From positions 2,195-66,194 of the forward strand of contig DGXN01000020.1 in the NCBI GenBank assembly GCA_002396335.1: a DNA stretch of 64,000 bases, given 5' to 3'. This document shows, piece by piece, positions 7,836 to 16,496 of the stretch. The first letter of the stretch is position 1; every line of letters begins with the position of its first letter. The position numbers were made by a program, and so were the translations under genes. Origin of the DNA: Bacteroidales bacterium UBA4231. GTDB lineage: Bacteria; Bacteroidota; Bacteroidia; Bacteroidales; UBA932. The notes beneath the pieces were generated by a model that did not search any database, was not told the DNA's origin, and saw only the letters and a program-made list of their open reading frames with translations.

Positions 7836-9899
7836 TTAGCGCAATATGTCGTTGAGAATGCTGGAAGCCGCGTCGCGGGCACCTTCCCCGGGGCCCTGGA
7901 TCACGAGCGGATAGGGATGGAAGGTACTGCGGATGATGATGGCGTTTTCCGTGCCGCTGAGGTGGTAGGCCGGATGGACCGGCGGTACATTCTTCAGGCC
8001 GATTCCGGCGCGGTATCCCTCCTCCGTCTTTTCCAGAGAGGCCACGAAGCGACGGCGGAAGCCTTGCTGCTCGGCCTGGCGGCAGGCGGCGGCAAAGCTG
8101 GGCTCATAGCTTTCCAGTTTCTCAAAAAACGCATCCAGGGAGCCTTCCAGGATGGTTTCAGGGACCACAGGGTCTATCTTGACCTGGCCCGCTTCCAGTT
8201 TTACACCGGCTTCCCGGGCAAGGATCAGCAGTTTCCGGAGGGCATCTTCTCCGCCCAGGTCCACGCGGGGATCCGGCTCGGTGAGGCCGGCCGTACGGGC
8301 CTTCCGGACCAGCGAGGCGAGGGACTCGCCGCCGGGGCGGTAGTCGCCCAGGATCTGGTTCAGCGTGCAGGATACGACGGCTTCCAGGGACAGGATTTCG
8401 TCGCAGCTGTTGGCGCCGCGGGCGATGGAATCCAGAATGGGAAGGGCACTGCCCACGGTGGTTTCATAGCGGAGGAAAGCGCCGTTTTCGCGTGCGGCGG
8501 CATGCAGGGCGGCGTAGTCGGCATAAGGGACGGCGAAGGAACGCCGGTTGGAGGAAACCACGTTCAGCCCGGCGGCAAACAGCTGGGCATAGCGCTGGTA
8601 CAGGGTCTTGCTGTCAGTACAGTCCACGAAGACCGACCCGCGGGGCGCAACGGCGCAGACCCTGTCCACGAAGTCGCCTTCCTCGGAAGGGTCGGCGGGA
8701 GCTCCGGACAGGTCGATGCTGAAGCGGCGGGAGTCAGCCAGGCCGCCGATCCGGAGGGTCTTCCCGGTGCGGGCCTCAACGGTGGAAGAGGCCTGCCGCA
8801 CCAGTTGCACGAGGGCTTTCCCCACCGCTCCGTAGCCGGCGACAAAAAGGTAGATCTGCTGCAGCGGCAGCGTCTCGAAAAACGCCCGGTGAAGGGCCTT
8901 CAGGGCCGATCCTTCCACGGCAGGACGCACCGTCAGCAGGACATTGCCGCCCTCTTCCCAGAGCCGCAGCGGGCCGATCCCGGCTTCCGTCAGCGCCTGC
9001 TCCACGGCCGGCACATTCCGGCTGCCGACCAGGCAGATTTCCACGACGCTCCCCTTCTGCTGCGACGCCAGGCCCACGTTCCGCTCTCCGGTGACATCCG
9101 AAGAGATGACCGTCTTGCCGCCTTCCGGGGCGAAGGTGTTCCGGATTTCGATGGCGATGCCGGCCTCCATGGCCGGGGCGACAGTGGGAGCATACAGCAC
9201 CTTGGCACCGTGGGAAGCCATTTCCCGGGCGGCGGTATAACTCATCCGGGGGATACTGCGGGCGCGGGATACCTGCCGGGGGTTGGCGGTCATGATGCCG
9301 GGCACGTCGGTCCAGATCTGGAGGCTGGAAGCTTTGACGGCGGCCGCATAGAGGGCGGCGCTGTAGTCCGACCCGCCGCGCCCGAGGGTGCTCACCTTGC
9401 CGCTTTCTTCCCGGCAGATGAAGCCCGGGGCTACCAGAACATGGGCATCCGCAGCGTCAACGGCCTGCCTGATCCGCCTGTAGGTTTCTTTTTCATTGTC
9501 TTTGACCACCAAATCGCGCGAATCCAGCCAGACTGTGCGGCAGCCTTCGGCCTTCAGTTTTTCACAGAGAATGGTGGTGGAAAGGATCTCTCCGTACGTG
9601 ACCTGCTCGTCGGCGGGGGCTTGGCGGAGTTCGGTGAAAAGGGCGTCCACCAACGCCTGCACGCGGGTTCTGTCGGCCCCGGTGAAAAGGCGCGTGACAA
9701 TGTCCCGGTGGCGTTTTTCCATTTCCAGGAGGCTGTCGGGGCCGGCATTCAGGAGGGCGTCGGTGCAGCCGCTGATGGCGCTGGACACCAGGATGACACG
9801 CCGCTCCCGGGCCTCCATTTCCACGAGGTCCAGTACGCGGGACATATTGGTGGCGGAAGCTACGGAAGAACCGCCGAATTTAAGGACGCTGATTTCCAC
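7836..9899 (-). CDS. thrA: Bifunctional aspartate kinase / homoserine dehydrogenase
   Basis: 687 aa from a GTG at 9899 (MEISVLKFGGSSVA); an upstream in-frame TTG at 9929 would add ten residues unlike the family. The kinase domain has KFGGSSVA and GRGGSDYSAA; the dehydrogenase domain begins near 375 with GYGAVGKAL and carries SSNRRSFA and the GSALPI region. It catalyses the first step of the aspartate pathway and, at the other end, aspartate semialdehyde to homoserine. The usual length is about 810 aa. The regulatory ACT region between the domains is only about 80-90 residues, so feedback control by threonine may be reduced. It lies in asd-dapE-dapB-thrA order, all minus strand. Confidence 0.93.
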   Translation of the reverse strand: MEISVLKFGGSSVASATNMSRVLDLVEMEARERRVILVSSAISGCTDALLNAGPDSLLEMEKRHRDIVTRLFTGADRTRVQALVDALFTELRQAPADEQVTYGEILSTTILCEKLKAEGCRTVWLDSRDLVVKDNEKETYRRIRQAVDAADAHVLVAPGFICREESGKVSTLGRGGSDYSAALYAAAVKASSLQIWTDVPGIMTANPRQVSRARSIPRMSYTAAREMASHGAKVLYAPTVAPAMEAGIAIEIRNTFAPEGGKTVISSDVTGERNVGLASQQKGSVVEICLVGSRNVPAVEQALTEAGIGPLRLWEEGGNVLLTVRPAVEGSALKALHRAFFETLPLQQIYLFVAGYGAVGKALVQLVRQASSTVEARTGKTLRIGGLADSRRFSIDLSGAPADPSEEGDFVDRVCAVAPRGSVFVDCTDSKTLYQRYAQLFAAGLNVVSSNRRSFAVPYADYAALHAAARENGAFLRYETTVGSALPILDSIARGANSCDEILSLEAVVSCTLNQILGDYRPGGESLASLVRKARTAGLTEPDPRVDLGGEDALRKLLILAREAGVKLEAGQVKIDPVVPETILEGSLDAFFEKLESYEPSFAAACRQAEQQGFRRRFVASLEKTEEGYRAGIGLKNVPPVHPAYHLSGTENAIIIRSTFHPYPLVIQGPGEGARDAASSILNDILR

Positions 9900-9925
9900 T
9901 ATACAATCTTTAGATAAGAAAAAAC

Positions 9926-10588
9926 TCAAAGCAACTCCCCGAATTCATGAATTCCCTCCAGCCCTTCGGTGAGCGTGGCGGCCACGACCGCCCCTTTTGC
10001 AAATCCCTCGCGGGAGAACGCCTCGTGCCGGAGGGTGAGCTTGTCGCACTCAGATGTCAGGGTAAGTGTATGGATTCCAGGGACTTCCCCCTCACGGACG
10101 GAGGTGATTTCGGGCTTCTCTCCCAGCGACTCTTCTACGATTGCACCCAGCGTCTTGGCCGTTCCGGACGGCGCATCCAGTTTGTGGATGTGATGGATTT
10201 CTTCTATCTCCGGCACATACCCGGCCCCTTTCAGAAGAGCCGACGCCTTCCGCACGGCGGCATACAGCGCATTCACGCCCAGAGAGAAATTGGAAGCGTA
10301 GATGAGCGGGGTGCCGGCGGCTTCGAAGGCGGCGAACACGTCGGCCCGGATGTCGTTCCAGCCCGTGGTGCCCACAACCGCCGCCTTGAAATGACGGGCG
10401 ATAAAAGGATAGTTGGCCCGGAAGGCGTCCGGCGTGGTGAAGTCGATGCAGACGCACGCCTTTGCGACGGCCGGATCCACCGCCGTGATGTCCTCGCTGG
10501 CTTCCACCAACTCGATCCCCCTCCTTTCCAGCTCTTTCTCTACCATGTGGCCCATTTTTCCGTAGCCACTGATGATTACCTTTATCAT
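9926..10588 (-). CDS. dapB: 4-hydroxy-tetrahydrodipicolinate reductase
   Basis: 220 aa, slightly shorter than the E. coli enzyme (273). The N-terminal GYGKMG nucleotide-binding loop, VVGTTGW, and the signature EIHHIHKLDAPSGTA (catalytic His132/His133 and Lys136) identify it. It reduces the DapA product with NAD(P)H. It starts 15 bp after dapE-like and ends 26 bp before the thrA GTG, so the three are very probably one transcript. Confidence 0.96.
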   Translation of the reverse strand: MIKVIISGYGKMGHMVEKELERRGIELVEASEDITAVDPAVAKACVCIDFTTPDAFRANYPFIARHFKAAVVGTTGWNDIRADVFAAFEAAGTPLIYASNFSLGVNALYAAVRKASALLKGAGYVPEIEEIHHIHKLDAPSGTAKTLGAIVEESLGEKPEITSVREGEVPGIHTLTLTSECDKLTLRHEAFSREGFAKGAVVAATLTEGLEGIHEFGELL

Positions 10589-10603
10589 AGTGCGAAGTGT
10601 AAT

Positions 10604-11755
10604 CTATTGGATTATGTTTTGTATTTCACGGTACATCCGGACATACTGCTCCGTGGCGCGCACGAGGTCGCGGACGGAGACTTTCTCGTCGTCCCGGTGG
10701 GCCACGCGGATGGTGCCGGGACCGCAGATGATCTTATGGCCGAAGCCCGCAAGGTGCGGAGCGTCGCTGCCAAAAGACACCGGGGCCGACTCGAAGCCCG
10801 GAAGCGTCACATACCGAGCCGGCTGGTCGCCGCCCCGTGCCTCCACGGTCACATTCCCGGCGGAGGCCATCCAGTCCTGCACCGCCTGGTCGCTGACAAA
10901 AGTGGTGCGGAAATACAGCCGGCAGCGGAGCTCGGGAGAAAGGATGTTCTGCGGATTGTCACTGTGCAGAAGGCCAACGTTCCACGTGGTCTCCCCAAGT
11001 TCGGGGTCCATGCCGAAGTCTTTTTCCCTCAGCTTGTTATAGAAATCGACAAACAAGTCCACGGCACTGACACCATACTGCGGATAACCCGAATGGAAGG
11101 CCTCTCCACGGAAGGTGAGGTCATAGGACTTGGTGCCTTTGGAGGCCGACACCATCCGGTTTTCCGTCGGCTCTCCCACAATCAGGAACGGGGCCTTGAA
11201 CCCGGTCTTGGAAAATGCCTTGGCTCCCCAGGAACCGGTTTCCTCCCCCGCGACAATCAGCAGGCCGAAGTCCGTGAACCCGCTCGCCTCCAGCTCCTTA
11301 CAAGCCGTATACATAGCAAAGACCTGTCCCTTCGCATCGCAACTTCCCCGCCCGGTAATGACATCGGTCTCCCGGGAGGTATCGCCTCCGGAGGAACTCC
11401 GCTCGCTCCGCTCACTCCGGCCCCTCCCGCTGTTTCCTGCGTCATCCGCTCCGCGGATAACTTGTCTCCAGCGGGCCCCTCCCCCTGCCCATGTCCGGGG
11501 GTGGACATGTCCTCCGGAAGCGATACCTTCCGGGAAACTGGGCGTTATATACGGAGGAACGGTGTCCATGTGGGAGCAGAACACCACCTGGGGGGTGCCC
11601 CAGCGAAGAAACAGGTTCAGAGTTCCGTCACCCACTTCCATGAGCTCCTTGACCGGCGCCTGCAGGTTGTCATGCAGCCACAGCGCCATGTCCCGCTCCC
11701 TGCCGGAAGTGGAATCCATGGACAGCATGCCTTTGAATAATTCCCAATTCATCAT
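10604..11755 (-). CDS. dapE: M20 metallopeptidase, probable succinyl-diaminopimelate desuccinylase, with in-frame insert
   Basis: 383 aa. All M20 metal and catalytic motifs are present: HMDTVPP (63-69), DAKGQ (140-144), EETGS, GEPTE and AHRDDE near the C-terminus. Placement between asd and dapB, with dapD and an aminotransferase nearby, argues for desuccinylation of N-succinyl-LL-DAP; acetylornithine deacetylase (ArgE) is the main alternative. About 55 residues (75-129, rich in Gly, Arg and Ser) interrupt the normally short link between the HxD and DAKGQ motifs. They are encoded by a palindromic repeat element at 11371-11534 that keeps the frame open. Two M20 domain metal ligands flank the insert, so folding must tolerate a surface loop. 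Confidence 0.82.
   Translation of the reverse strand: MMNWELFKGMLSMDSTSGRERDMALWLHDNLQAPVKELMEVGDGTLNLFLRWGTPQVVFCSHMDTVPPYITPSFPEGIASGGHVHPRTWAGGGARWRQVIRGADDAGNSGRGRSERSERSSSGGDTSRETDVITGRGSCDAKGQVFAMYTACKELEASGFTDFGLLIVAGEETGSWGAKAFSKTGFKAPFLIVGEPTENRMVSASKGTKSYDLTFRGEAFHSGYPQYGVSAVDLFVDFYNKLREKDFGMDPELGETTWNVGLLHSDNPQNILSPELRCRLYFRTTFVSDQAVQDWMASAGNVTVEARGGDQPARYVTLPGFESAPVSFGSDAPHLAGFGHKIICGPGTIRVAHRDDEKVSVRDLVRATEQYVRMYREIQNIIQ
11371..11534. repeat. Palindromic element inserted in frame in dapE
   Basis: Terminal inverted repeats of 25 bp (11371-11395 and 11510-11534, 23 of 25 matching) enclose about 114 bp. The core carries two GGGGCC-type arms (CGGCCCCTCCC near 11419 and GGGCCCCTCC near 11473) and CGCTC-rich spacers, the same plan as the element in murB. 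The element codes for the Gly/Arg/Ser-rich insert of the dapE-like protein. Confidence 0.75.
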
Positions 11756-11769
11756 TTTACTTTAGTACC

Positions 11770-11850
11770 AGGTGCGAAAATGCCCTTTTTTGCACCTCAC
11801 GCCCTTGTTTTTTCCCTTCCCAGGTGCAAAAACGCCACAAAATGCACCTG
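11770..11850 (-). repeat. Two tandem AGGTGC hairpins between asd and dapE
   Basis: Copy 1 (11770-11797) pairs AGGTGC with GCACCT; copy 2 (11821-11850) pairs CAGGTGCA with TGCACCTG. Both have A/T-rich loops containing GCC or GGC. They fill the 98-bp gap between the asd stop and the dapE-like start. They could act as partial terminators or mRNA-processing hairpins; neither ends in a strong T-run. Confidence 0.6.
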
Positions 11851-11853
11851 AGG

Positions 11854-12843
11854 TTATGCCAGCCAGCCTTTTTCCAGGAGGTACTGGGCAATCTGGACGG
11901 CATTGGTGGCGGCGCCTTTCCGGATATTGTCGGAAACGCACCAGAGATTGAGGCCGTTCTCCACGGAAGGATCGCGGCGGATGCGGCCCACAAACACTTC
12001 GTCCTTGCCCCAGGCATCCAAGGGCATGGGATACTCGCTGTCGGCCGGATTGTCCTTGACAACGACCCCGGGCATGGAAGCCATCAGGTTGCGGGCGTCG
12101 GAGAGGTCGTACGGTTTCCGGAATTCGATATTCACGCTTTCCGAGTGGCCGCCCTTGACAGGAACGCGGACCGTGGTGGCCGACACGGCGATGGAAGCGT
12201 CCCGGAGGATTTTCCGGGTTTCGTTGACCATCTTCATCTCTTCCTTGGTATAGCCGTCCGGGAGGAAAGCGTCGATATGCGGAATCACATTCAGGTCTAT
12301 CCGGTGGGGGAATTTGGAGCCGGAGCCGCCGGCGCGTTCCGCTTCCAGCTGCTCGATGCCCCGCTGTCCGGCACCCGTGACGCTCTGGTAAGTGCTCACC
12401 ACAATCCGCTTGATGCCGTATGCCTGATGAAGCGGAGCAAGCGGCAGCACCATCTGGATGGTGGAGCAGTTGGGGTTGGCGATGATACGGTCCCGGGGAG
12501 TGAGGACGTCGGCATTGATTTCGGGGACGACGAGGGGGACGGAAGGGTCCATGCGCCAGAAGGAGGAGTTGTCCACCACATAGCAGCCTGCTGCGGCAAA
12601 CTGGGGAGCCAAAAGTTCAGACGTGGCGCCGCCGGCACTGAAAAGCGCCAGCACGGGCTTCCGGGCGATGGCCTCGTCGGCACTCATGACCGTCCATTCG
12701 CGGCCCTGGAAATACACTTTCTTTCCCCAGGAACGGGCCGACGCCACCGGCAGCAGTTCCGTCACCGGGAATTGCCGTTCCTGAAGGACTTCCAACATTT
12801 TGGAGCCCACCAGTCCGGTGGCTCCTACAACAGCTACTCGCAT
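11854..12843 (-). CDS. asd: Aspartate-semialdehyde dehydrogenase
   Basis: 329 aa, normal length. The N-terminal GATGLVGS binds NADP, NPNCST carries the catalytic Cys126, and TYQSVTGAGQRG and GGHSESVN are conserved substrate and catalytic segments. It makes L-aspartate semialdehyde from aspartyl phosphate, feeding both DapA and the homoserine branch. Its start overlaps the last codons of the GH20 gene by 10 bp, and a -7 box 20 bp upstream suggests its own promoter inside that gene. Confidence 0.97.
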   Translation of the reverse strand: MRVAVVGATGLVGSKMLEVLQERQFPVTELLPVASARSWGKKVYFQGREWTVMSADEAIARKPVLALFSAGGATSELLAPQFAAAGCYVVDNSSFWRMDPSVPLVVPEINADVLTPRDRIIANPNCSTIQMVLPLAPLHQAYGIKRIVVSTYQSVTGAGQRGIEQLEAERAGGSGSKFPHRIDLNVIPHIDAFLPDGYTKEEMKMVNETRKILRDASIAVSATTVRVPVKGGHSESVNIEFRKPYDLSDARNLMASMPGVVVKDNPADSEYPMPLDAWGKDEVFVGRIRRDPSVENGLNLWCVSDNIRKGAATNAVQIAQYLLEKGWLA

Positions 12844-14783
12844 AGTTCGTTTGTTTTATCTTGCAAAGATACGCAATTCCGGCGTTTTTTGTAAGTATAC
12901 CCCTTGGAATCCCACTCCGGCATCTCCTTCGCGGAAATGATGCTGTAGAAATGGCGGAAGTCGGCCTTGAAGGCGGCGTCCGTGGGCCAGTAGGGAGCGG
13001 CGTTCCAACCGCGTTCGAAGATTCCCAGTGCCTTCGGAAGCATCTGATACATCGCATTTTCCTGGCTGCGGAGATTCTCCGACCACAGGCAGGCTTCCAC
13101 GCCCAGGATGTTCTCCGGATGCAAAAGCGGAGTCTTCCCTTCCGCCGCCCGGCTCACGTCCTGCGGTTCCCAGGCCTTGTTCCAGCGGACAGAGGCATAC
13201 AGATTCCAAGGCTGCAGGGCGAAAGAAGTGCGCTCATCCACGAATCCGCCCCATTCCAGGCCGATTTCGCCGGCCCCGTTGTCGTAAGAGAGGTCCAGGT
13301 AGGCGTTGGAGACATTGCTCAGCACCACCGGGAAGCCGGCGTTGGCAACGCTGTAGGCGCCGGGAAGGTCGGCCGTGGCAGGGTTCCAGAGGTTCAGGAA
13401 GTACAGGTTCTTTTTCAGACGTTCTTCGGTGGCCGGAGTCAGGTGCTGCGAAAGCTCCAGCCAGCCGGCGAGGCGGATGCCGCGGGCTTCGGCCAAATCC
13501 AGCATTCCGCTCACGAACTGCTCTTTCATGGCCGCAGGGTCGCGTCCGGACCAGGCGCCGGAAGGCACCTCATCGCCGCCGATGTGGATGGCTTTCAGGG
13601 GTACGCCCGCCCGGGAATAAAGAGCAAGGACCTCATCGAACACGACGCCGTAAAACTTATAAACGCTTGGAAGATATACACTTAGCACATTGTCCGTAAA
13701 GTCCTGTGCAGTCCAGTAGCGGGAACTGTCGGCCGGGTCCTGCAGGCGGAAACTGTCGTCGCCCGTACGGCGCTCATACGCTTCCATGGCCCGGATGGAA
13801 GCCCGGGAGTGGCCGGGAGTGTCGAACTCCGGCACCACGGCAATTCCCCGCTCCCAGGCATATTGCAGCAGGTCCACAAACGCTTCCCCGGTATAAAAAG
13901 TTTCCGTGCCGATCCGGCCGTTGGCGGTGGGCTTCAACGCCTCCGTTTCCCTGAGCTCCCAATCCGGCAGGGCATGGCGGGCGCCGAAAGCGGTCAGCTC
14001 CGGCAGGGGTTCGATCTCAAGGCACCAGCTCTCGTCGTCGGCCAGGTGGAAATGGAGGGTGTTCACCTTGTAGGATGCCAGGATGTCCAGCACCTGCTTC
14101 ACCTCCGCGGGCGTACGGAAATCCCGCACTACGTCCAGCATGAAGCCCCGGTAGGGGAAGTCCGGCCAGTCTTCGATAACCCCTTCCTTCGCGTCCACCT
14201 TGGCCAGGGTGGTCCGGGCATAGAGAGCACCGTTCCCTACCGATTCCACCACGGGTTCGCCGCCGGAAAAGGTAATCCGGTACCAACCGTCGGGACGGGA
14301 TTCGGGCGCACCTTCGAAGGGACGCATTTTCAGCTGCGGAATCAGATCCAGGGCGCCGACTTCCACAGGCTGGAACCAGGAAGAGTCGGCCCGGACGGCC
14401 GCATGCTCCAGGAAAGAGTATTCCACGGGCATGGGGCGGTCTTTCCGGCCTTTCTGCTGCAGCACGAAGCCTTCCGGCGCCCAGGAACGGCGCGGAAGCG
14501 GACGGCCCTGGTACGGGATGCTCAGCTCGGCACCTTTATGCTCCGGAATGTCGATATAGAAGGAAGTGCCTTGATAATGAACAATTTCCGGCCCGTCAGC
14601 CACGGCGTGATTGTCGAACAGCTCCTGGAACCAGACGCGGGAGCCGGCCGGAACGTTATTCAGGACAAGCGTATGGGCCGCCCGGCCGTTTTCTCCGACA
14701 GGACCCTCGATCCACCGGGCCGACGGGGCCGGCGTACACGAGGCGGCAAGGACAAGCAGCAGGGGGAAAAGGAATTTTTTCAT
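12834..14783 (-). CDS. GH20 beta-N-acetylhexosaminidase lipoprotein
   Basis: 649 aa. A lipoprotein signal ends at Cys16 (LVLAASC). A GH20b-like N-domain is followed by the TIM barrel with LHFHLADDESW (242-252), PEFDTPGHS and HIGGDE (400-405), where Asp404 and Glu405 are the catalytic pair of substrate-assisted hydrolysis. It removes terminal GlcNAc or GalNAc from glycans, probably in the periplasm or at the surface. It is divergent from dapA. It could act downstream of the GH18 enzymes encoded 30 kb away, which is inference. Confidence 0.93.
   Translation of the reverse strand: MKKFLFPLLLVLAASCTPAPSARWIEGPVGENGRAAHTLVLNNVPAGSRVWFQELFDNHAVADGPEIVHYQGTSFYIDIPEHKGAELSIPYQGRPLPRRSWAPEGFVLQQKGRKDRPMPVEYSFLEHAAVRADSSWFQPVEVGALDLIPQLKMRPFEGAPESRPDGWYRITFSGGEPVVESVGNGALYARTTLAKVDAKEGVIEDWPDFPYRGFMLDVVRDFRTPAEVKQVLDILASYKVNTLHFHLADDESWCLEIEPLPELTAFGARHALPDWELRETEALKPTANGRIGTETFYTGEAFVDLLQYAWERGIAVVPEFDTPGHSRASIRAMEAYERRTGDDSFRLQDPADSSRYWTAQDFTDNVLSVYLPSVYKFYGVVFDEVLALYSRAGVPLKAIHIGGDEVPSGAWSGRDPAAMKEQFVSGMLDLAEARGIRLAGWLELSQHLTPATEERLKKNLYFLNLWNPATADLPGAYSVANAGFPVVLSNVSNAYLDLSYDNGAGEIGLEWGGFVDERTSFALQPWNLYASVRWNKAWEPQDVSRAAEGKTPLLHPENILGVEACLWSENLRSQENAMYQMLPKALGIFERGWNAAPYWPTDAAFKADFRHFYSIISAKEMPEWDSKGYTYKKRRNCVSLQDKTNELCE
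12864..12871 (-). promoter_or_regulatory. -7 promoter box for asd
   Basis: TATCTTTG on the minus strand, 20 bp before the asd start and inside the 3' end of the GH20 gene. The -33 region (TTAC) is weak. Confidence 0.5.
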
Positions 14784-14799
14784 ATTCGGTGCATTTGTA

Positions 14800-14828
14800 C
14801 AAACTTACGCTTTTTTTGCTTAATTTTG
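14800..14828. promoter_or_regulatory. Divergent promoters, GH20 gene and dapA
   Basis: TAAGTTTG on the minus strand (14800-14807) serves the GH20 gene, and TAATTTTG on the plus strand (14821-14828) serves dapA with a 19-nt leader. A 10-bp palindrome TTTGTACAAA (14794-14803) overlaps the minus-strand box and could bind a regulator. Confidence 0.55.
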
Positions 14829-14847
14829 TGCAAATAAAGACAAAGAA

Positions 14848-15720
14848 ATGGAAAAAACTCTGGTCAAGGGATGCGGTACGGCGCTCCTCACCCCGTTCAA
14901 AGGCAACGAAGTAGATTATGAGGCCTTCGCCGCCACCGTAGACTGGCAAGTCACCACCGGCATCGATTTCCTGGTTCCCCTGGGCACCACGGGCGAAACG
15001 CCCACCCTCACCGAATCGGAAAAACTCCAGGTCCTGGAAGTGACCCGGCAGCACGCGGCGGGCCGTCCTGTCGTGGCCGGCGTGGGGTCCAACTCCGTGC
15101 GCGGGACCCTTGAGAACATCCGGCTGCTGCAGGACGCAGACGCCTTCCTGGTGGTGGTCCCGTTCTACAACAAACCCCCGCAGCGGGGCATCTACGCCTA
15201 TTTCAAAGCCATCGCGGAGGCTGCACCCAAGCCCGTCATCCTGTATAACGTCCCCGGCCGCACCGGTGTCAACTGCGACGCGGAAACCACCCTCGCACTG
15301 GCCCGGGATGTCCCGAACATCATCGGCATCAAAGAAGCTTCCGGGAACCTGGAGCAGTGCCGCAGCATCCTGGCCCGCAAACCGGAAGGCTTTGTCCTGC
15401 TGAGCGGCAACGACGAAGACACCTTCACGCTCATGCAGGAAGGCGCGGAAGGCGTGATTTCCGTGGCCTCCAACGTGTTCCCTTCCGCCATGGCCGACTT
15501 CGTGCGCGCCCTCAAGGAAGGCCGGATGGAGGAAGCCGCCCGCATGCAGGAACGGCTCCTGCCCTTGTTCAAAGCCCTTTTCGCCGAGCCCAACCCCATC
15601 CCCGCCAAGGCCGCCATGGCCCAGCTCGGGCTCATGGAAAACAGCCTGCGCCTGCCGCTGGTAAAAGCCTCGCCGGCCACGGAAGCGCTCATCAAACAAA
15701 CCTTGCAACAGTTATTCTGA
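14848..15720 (+). CDS. dapA: 4-hydroxy-tetrahydrodipicolinate synthase
   Basis: 290 aa. PLGTTGETPTL binds pyruvate, Tyr133 lies in ILYNVPGRTG, and Lys162 in GIKEASGN forms the Schiff base. It condenses pyruvate with aspartate semialdehyde, committing carbon to DAP and lysine. It is first in the plus-strand dapA-dapD-aminotransferase-dapF operon. Its stop shares one base with the dapD start (TGATG), implying translational coupling. Confidence 0.97.
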   Translation: MEKTLVKGCGTALLTPFKGNEVDYEAFAATVDWQVTTGIDFLVPLGTTGETPTLTESEKLQVLEVTRQHAAGRPVVAGVGSNSVRGTLENIRLLQDADAFLVVVPFYNKPPQRGIYAYFKAIAEAAPKPVILYNVPGRTGVNCDAETTLALARDVPNIIGIKEASGNLEQCRSILARKPEGFVLLSGNDEDTFTLMQEGAEGVISVASNVFPSAMADFVRALKEGRMEEAARMQERLLPLFKALFAEPNPIPAKAAMAQLGLMENSLRLPLVKASPATEALIKQTLQQLF

Positions 15721-16496
15721 TGGATATCACACTGGAAAAACTCAACGAAGTCCTGGATGCCCTGGAAAAAGGGGAACTCCGGGTCGCAGAAAAAAAGGAC
15801 GGTGTCTGGACCGTCAACAAATGGGTGAAGGAGGTCATCCTGGCTGGCTTCCGCCTGGGCGCCATCCAGGACATGTCCCAGGGGCAGTTCTCCTTCTTTG
15901 ACAAAGACACCTTCCCCGTCCGGCATTTCTCCCAGGCCGACGGCGTCCGCATCGTTCCCGGCGGCTCTTCCATCCGCCGCGGCGCCTACCTCGCCCCCGG
16001 CAGCATCGTCATGCCGCCCGCTTACGTGAATGTGGGCGCCTATGTGGGCGAAGGCACCATGGTGGACAGCCACGTCACCATCGGCTCCTGTGCACAGGTG
16101 GGACGGAATATCCATATATCGGCCTCCACGCAGATAGGCGGGGTGCTGGAACCGGCGGGCGCGCTTCCCACCATCATCGAGGACGGCGCGTTCGTGGGCG
16201 GCAACTGCGGCATCTATGAAGGCACCATCGTGGAAGAAGGCGCCGTCATCGCGTCGGGGGTCATCATCACTTCCTCCACCGCCATTTTTGACGCCACCAC
16301 CGGGCAGTTCATCCGCCGGAACCAGGACGGACGCATCGTCGTGCCCCGCGGCGCTGTTGTCGTGAGCGGTTCCAAACCCATCGTCCGCGACGGCAAGCCC
16401 CTCGAAAGCGGCGTTCACCTGTACTGCCCCGTCATCGTCAAGTACCGCGACGAGAAAACCGCCGGCAGCATCCACCTGGAAGACCTCCTGCGCTAA
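15720..16496 (+). CDS. dapD: Tetrahydrodipicolinate N-succinyltransferase
   Basis: 258 aa from the ATG that overlaps the dapA stop; an in-frame upstream extension into dapA is not family-like. A left-handed beta-helix is visible as hexapeptide repeats, with GEGTMVDSHVTIGSCAQVG, GGVLEP and IIEDGAFVG, and a C-terminal VPRGAVVVSGS. These match DapD rather than the shorter acetyltransferase DapH. It succinylates tetrahydrodipicolinate, the defining step of the succinylase route. Confidence 0.93.
   Translation: MDITLEKLNEVLDALEKGELRVAEKKDGVWTVNKWVKEVILAGFRLGAIQDMSQGQFSFFDKDTFPVRHFSQADGVRIVPGGSSIRRGAYLAPGSIVMPPAYVNVGAYVGEGTMVDSHVTIGSCAQVGRNIHISASTQIGGVLEPAGALPTIIEDGAFVGGNCGIYEGTIVEEGAVIASGVIITSSTAIFDATTGQFIRRNQDGRIVVPRGAVVVSGSKPIVRDGKPLESGVHLYCPVIVKYRDEKTAGSIHLEDLLR

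Noticed and set aside
9900-9929. TTG start giving ThrA ten extra residues
   Set aside because: Aspartate kinases begin at the KFGG segment; the GTG at 9899 matches this and avoids overlap with the dapB stop.
11371-11534. Insertion sequence or transposon remnant in dapE
   Set aside because: No transposase, no obvious target duplication and only 164 bp; it fits a small palindromic repeat better.
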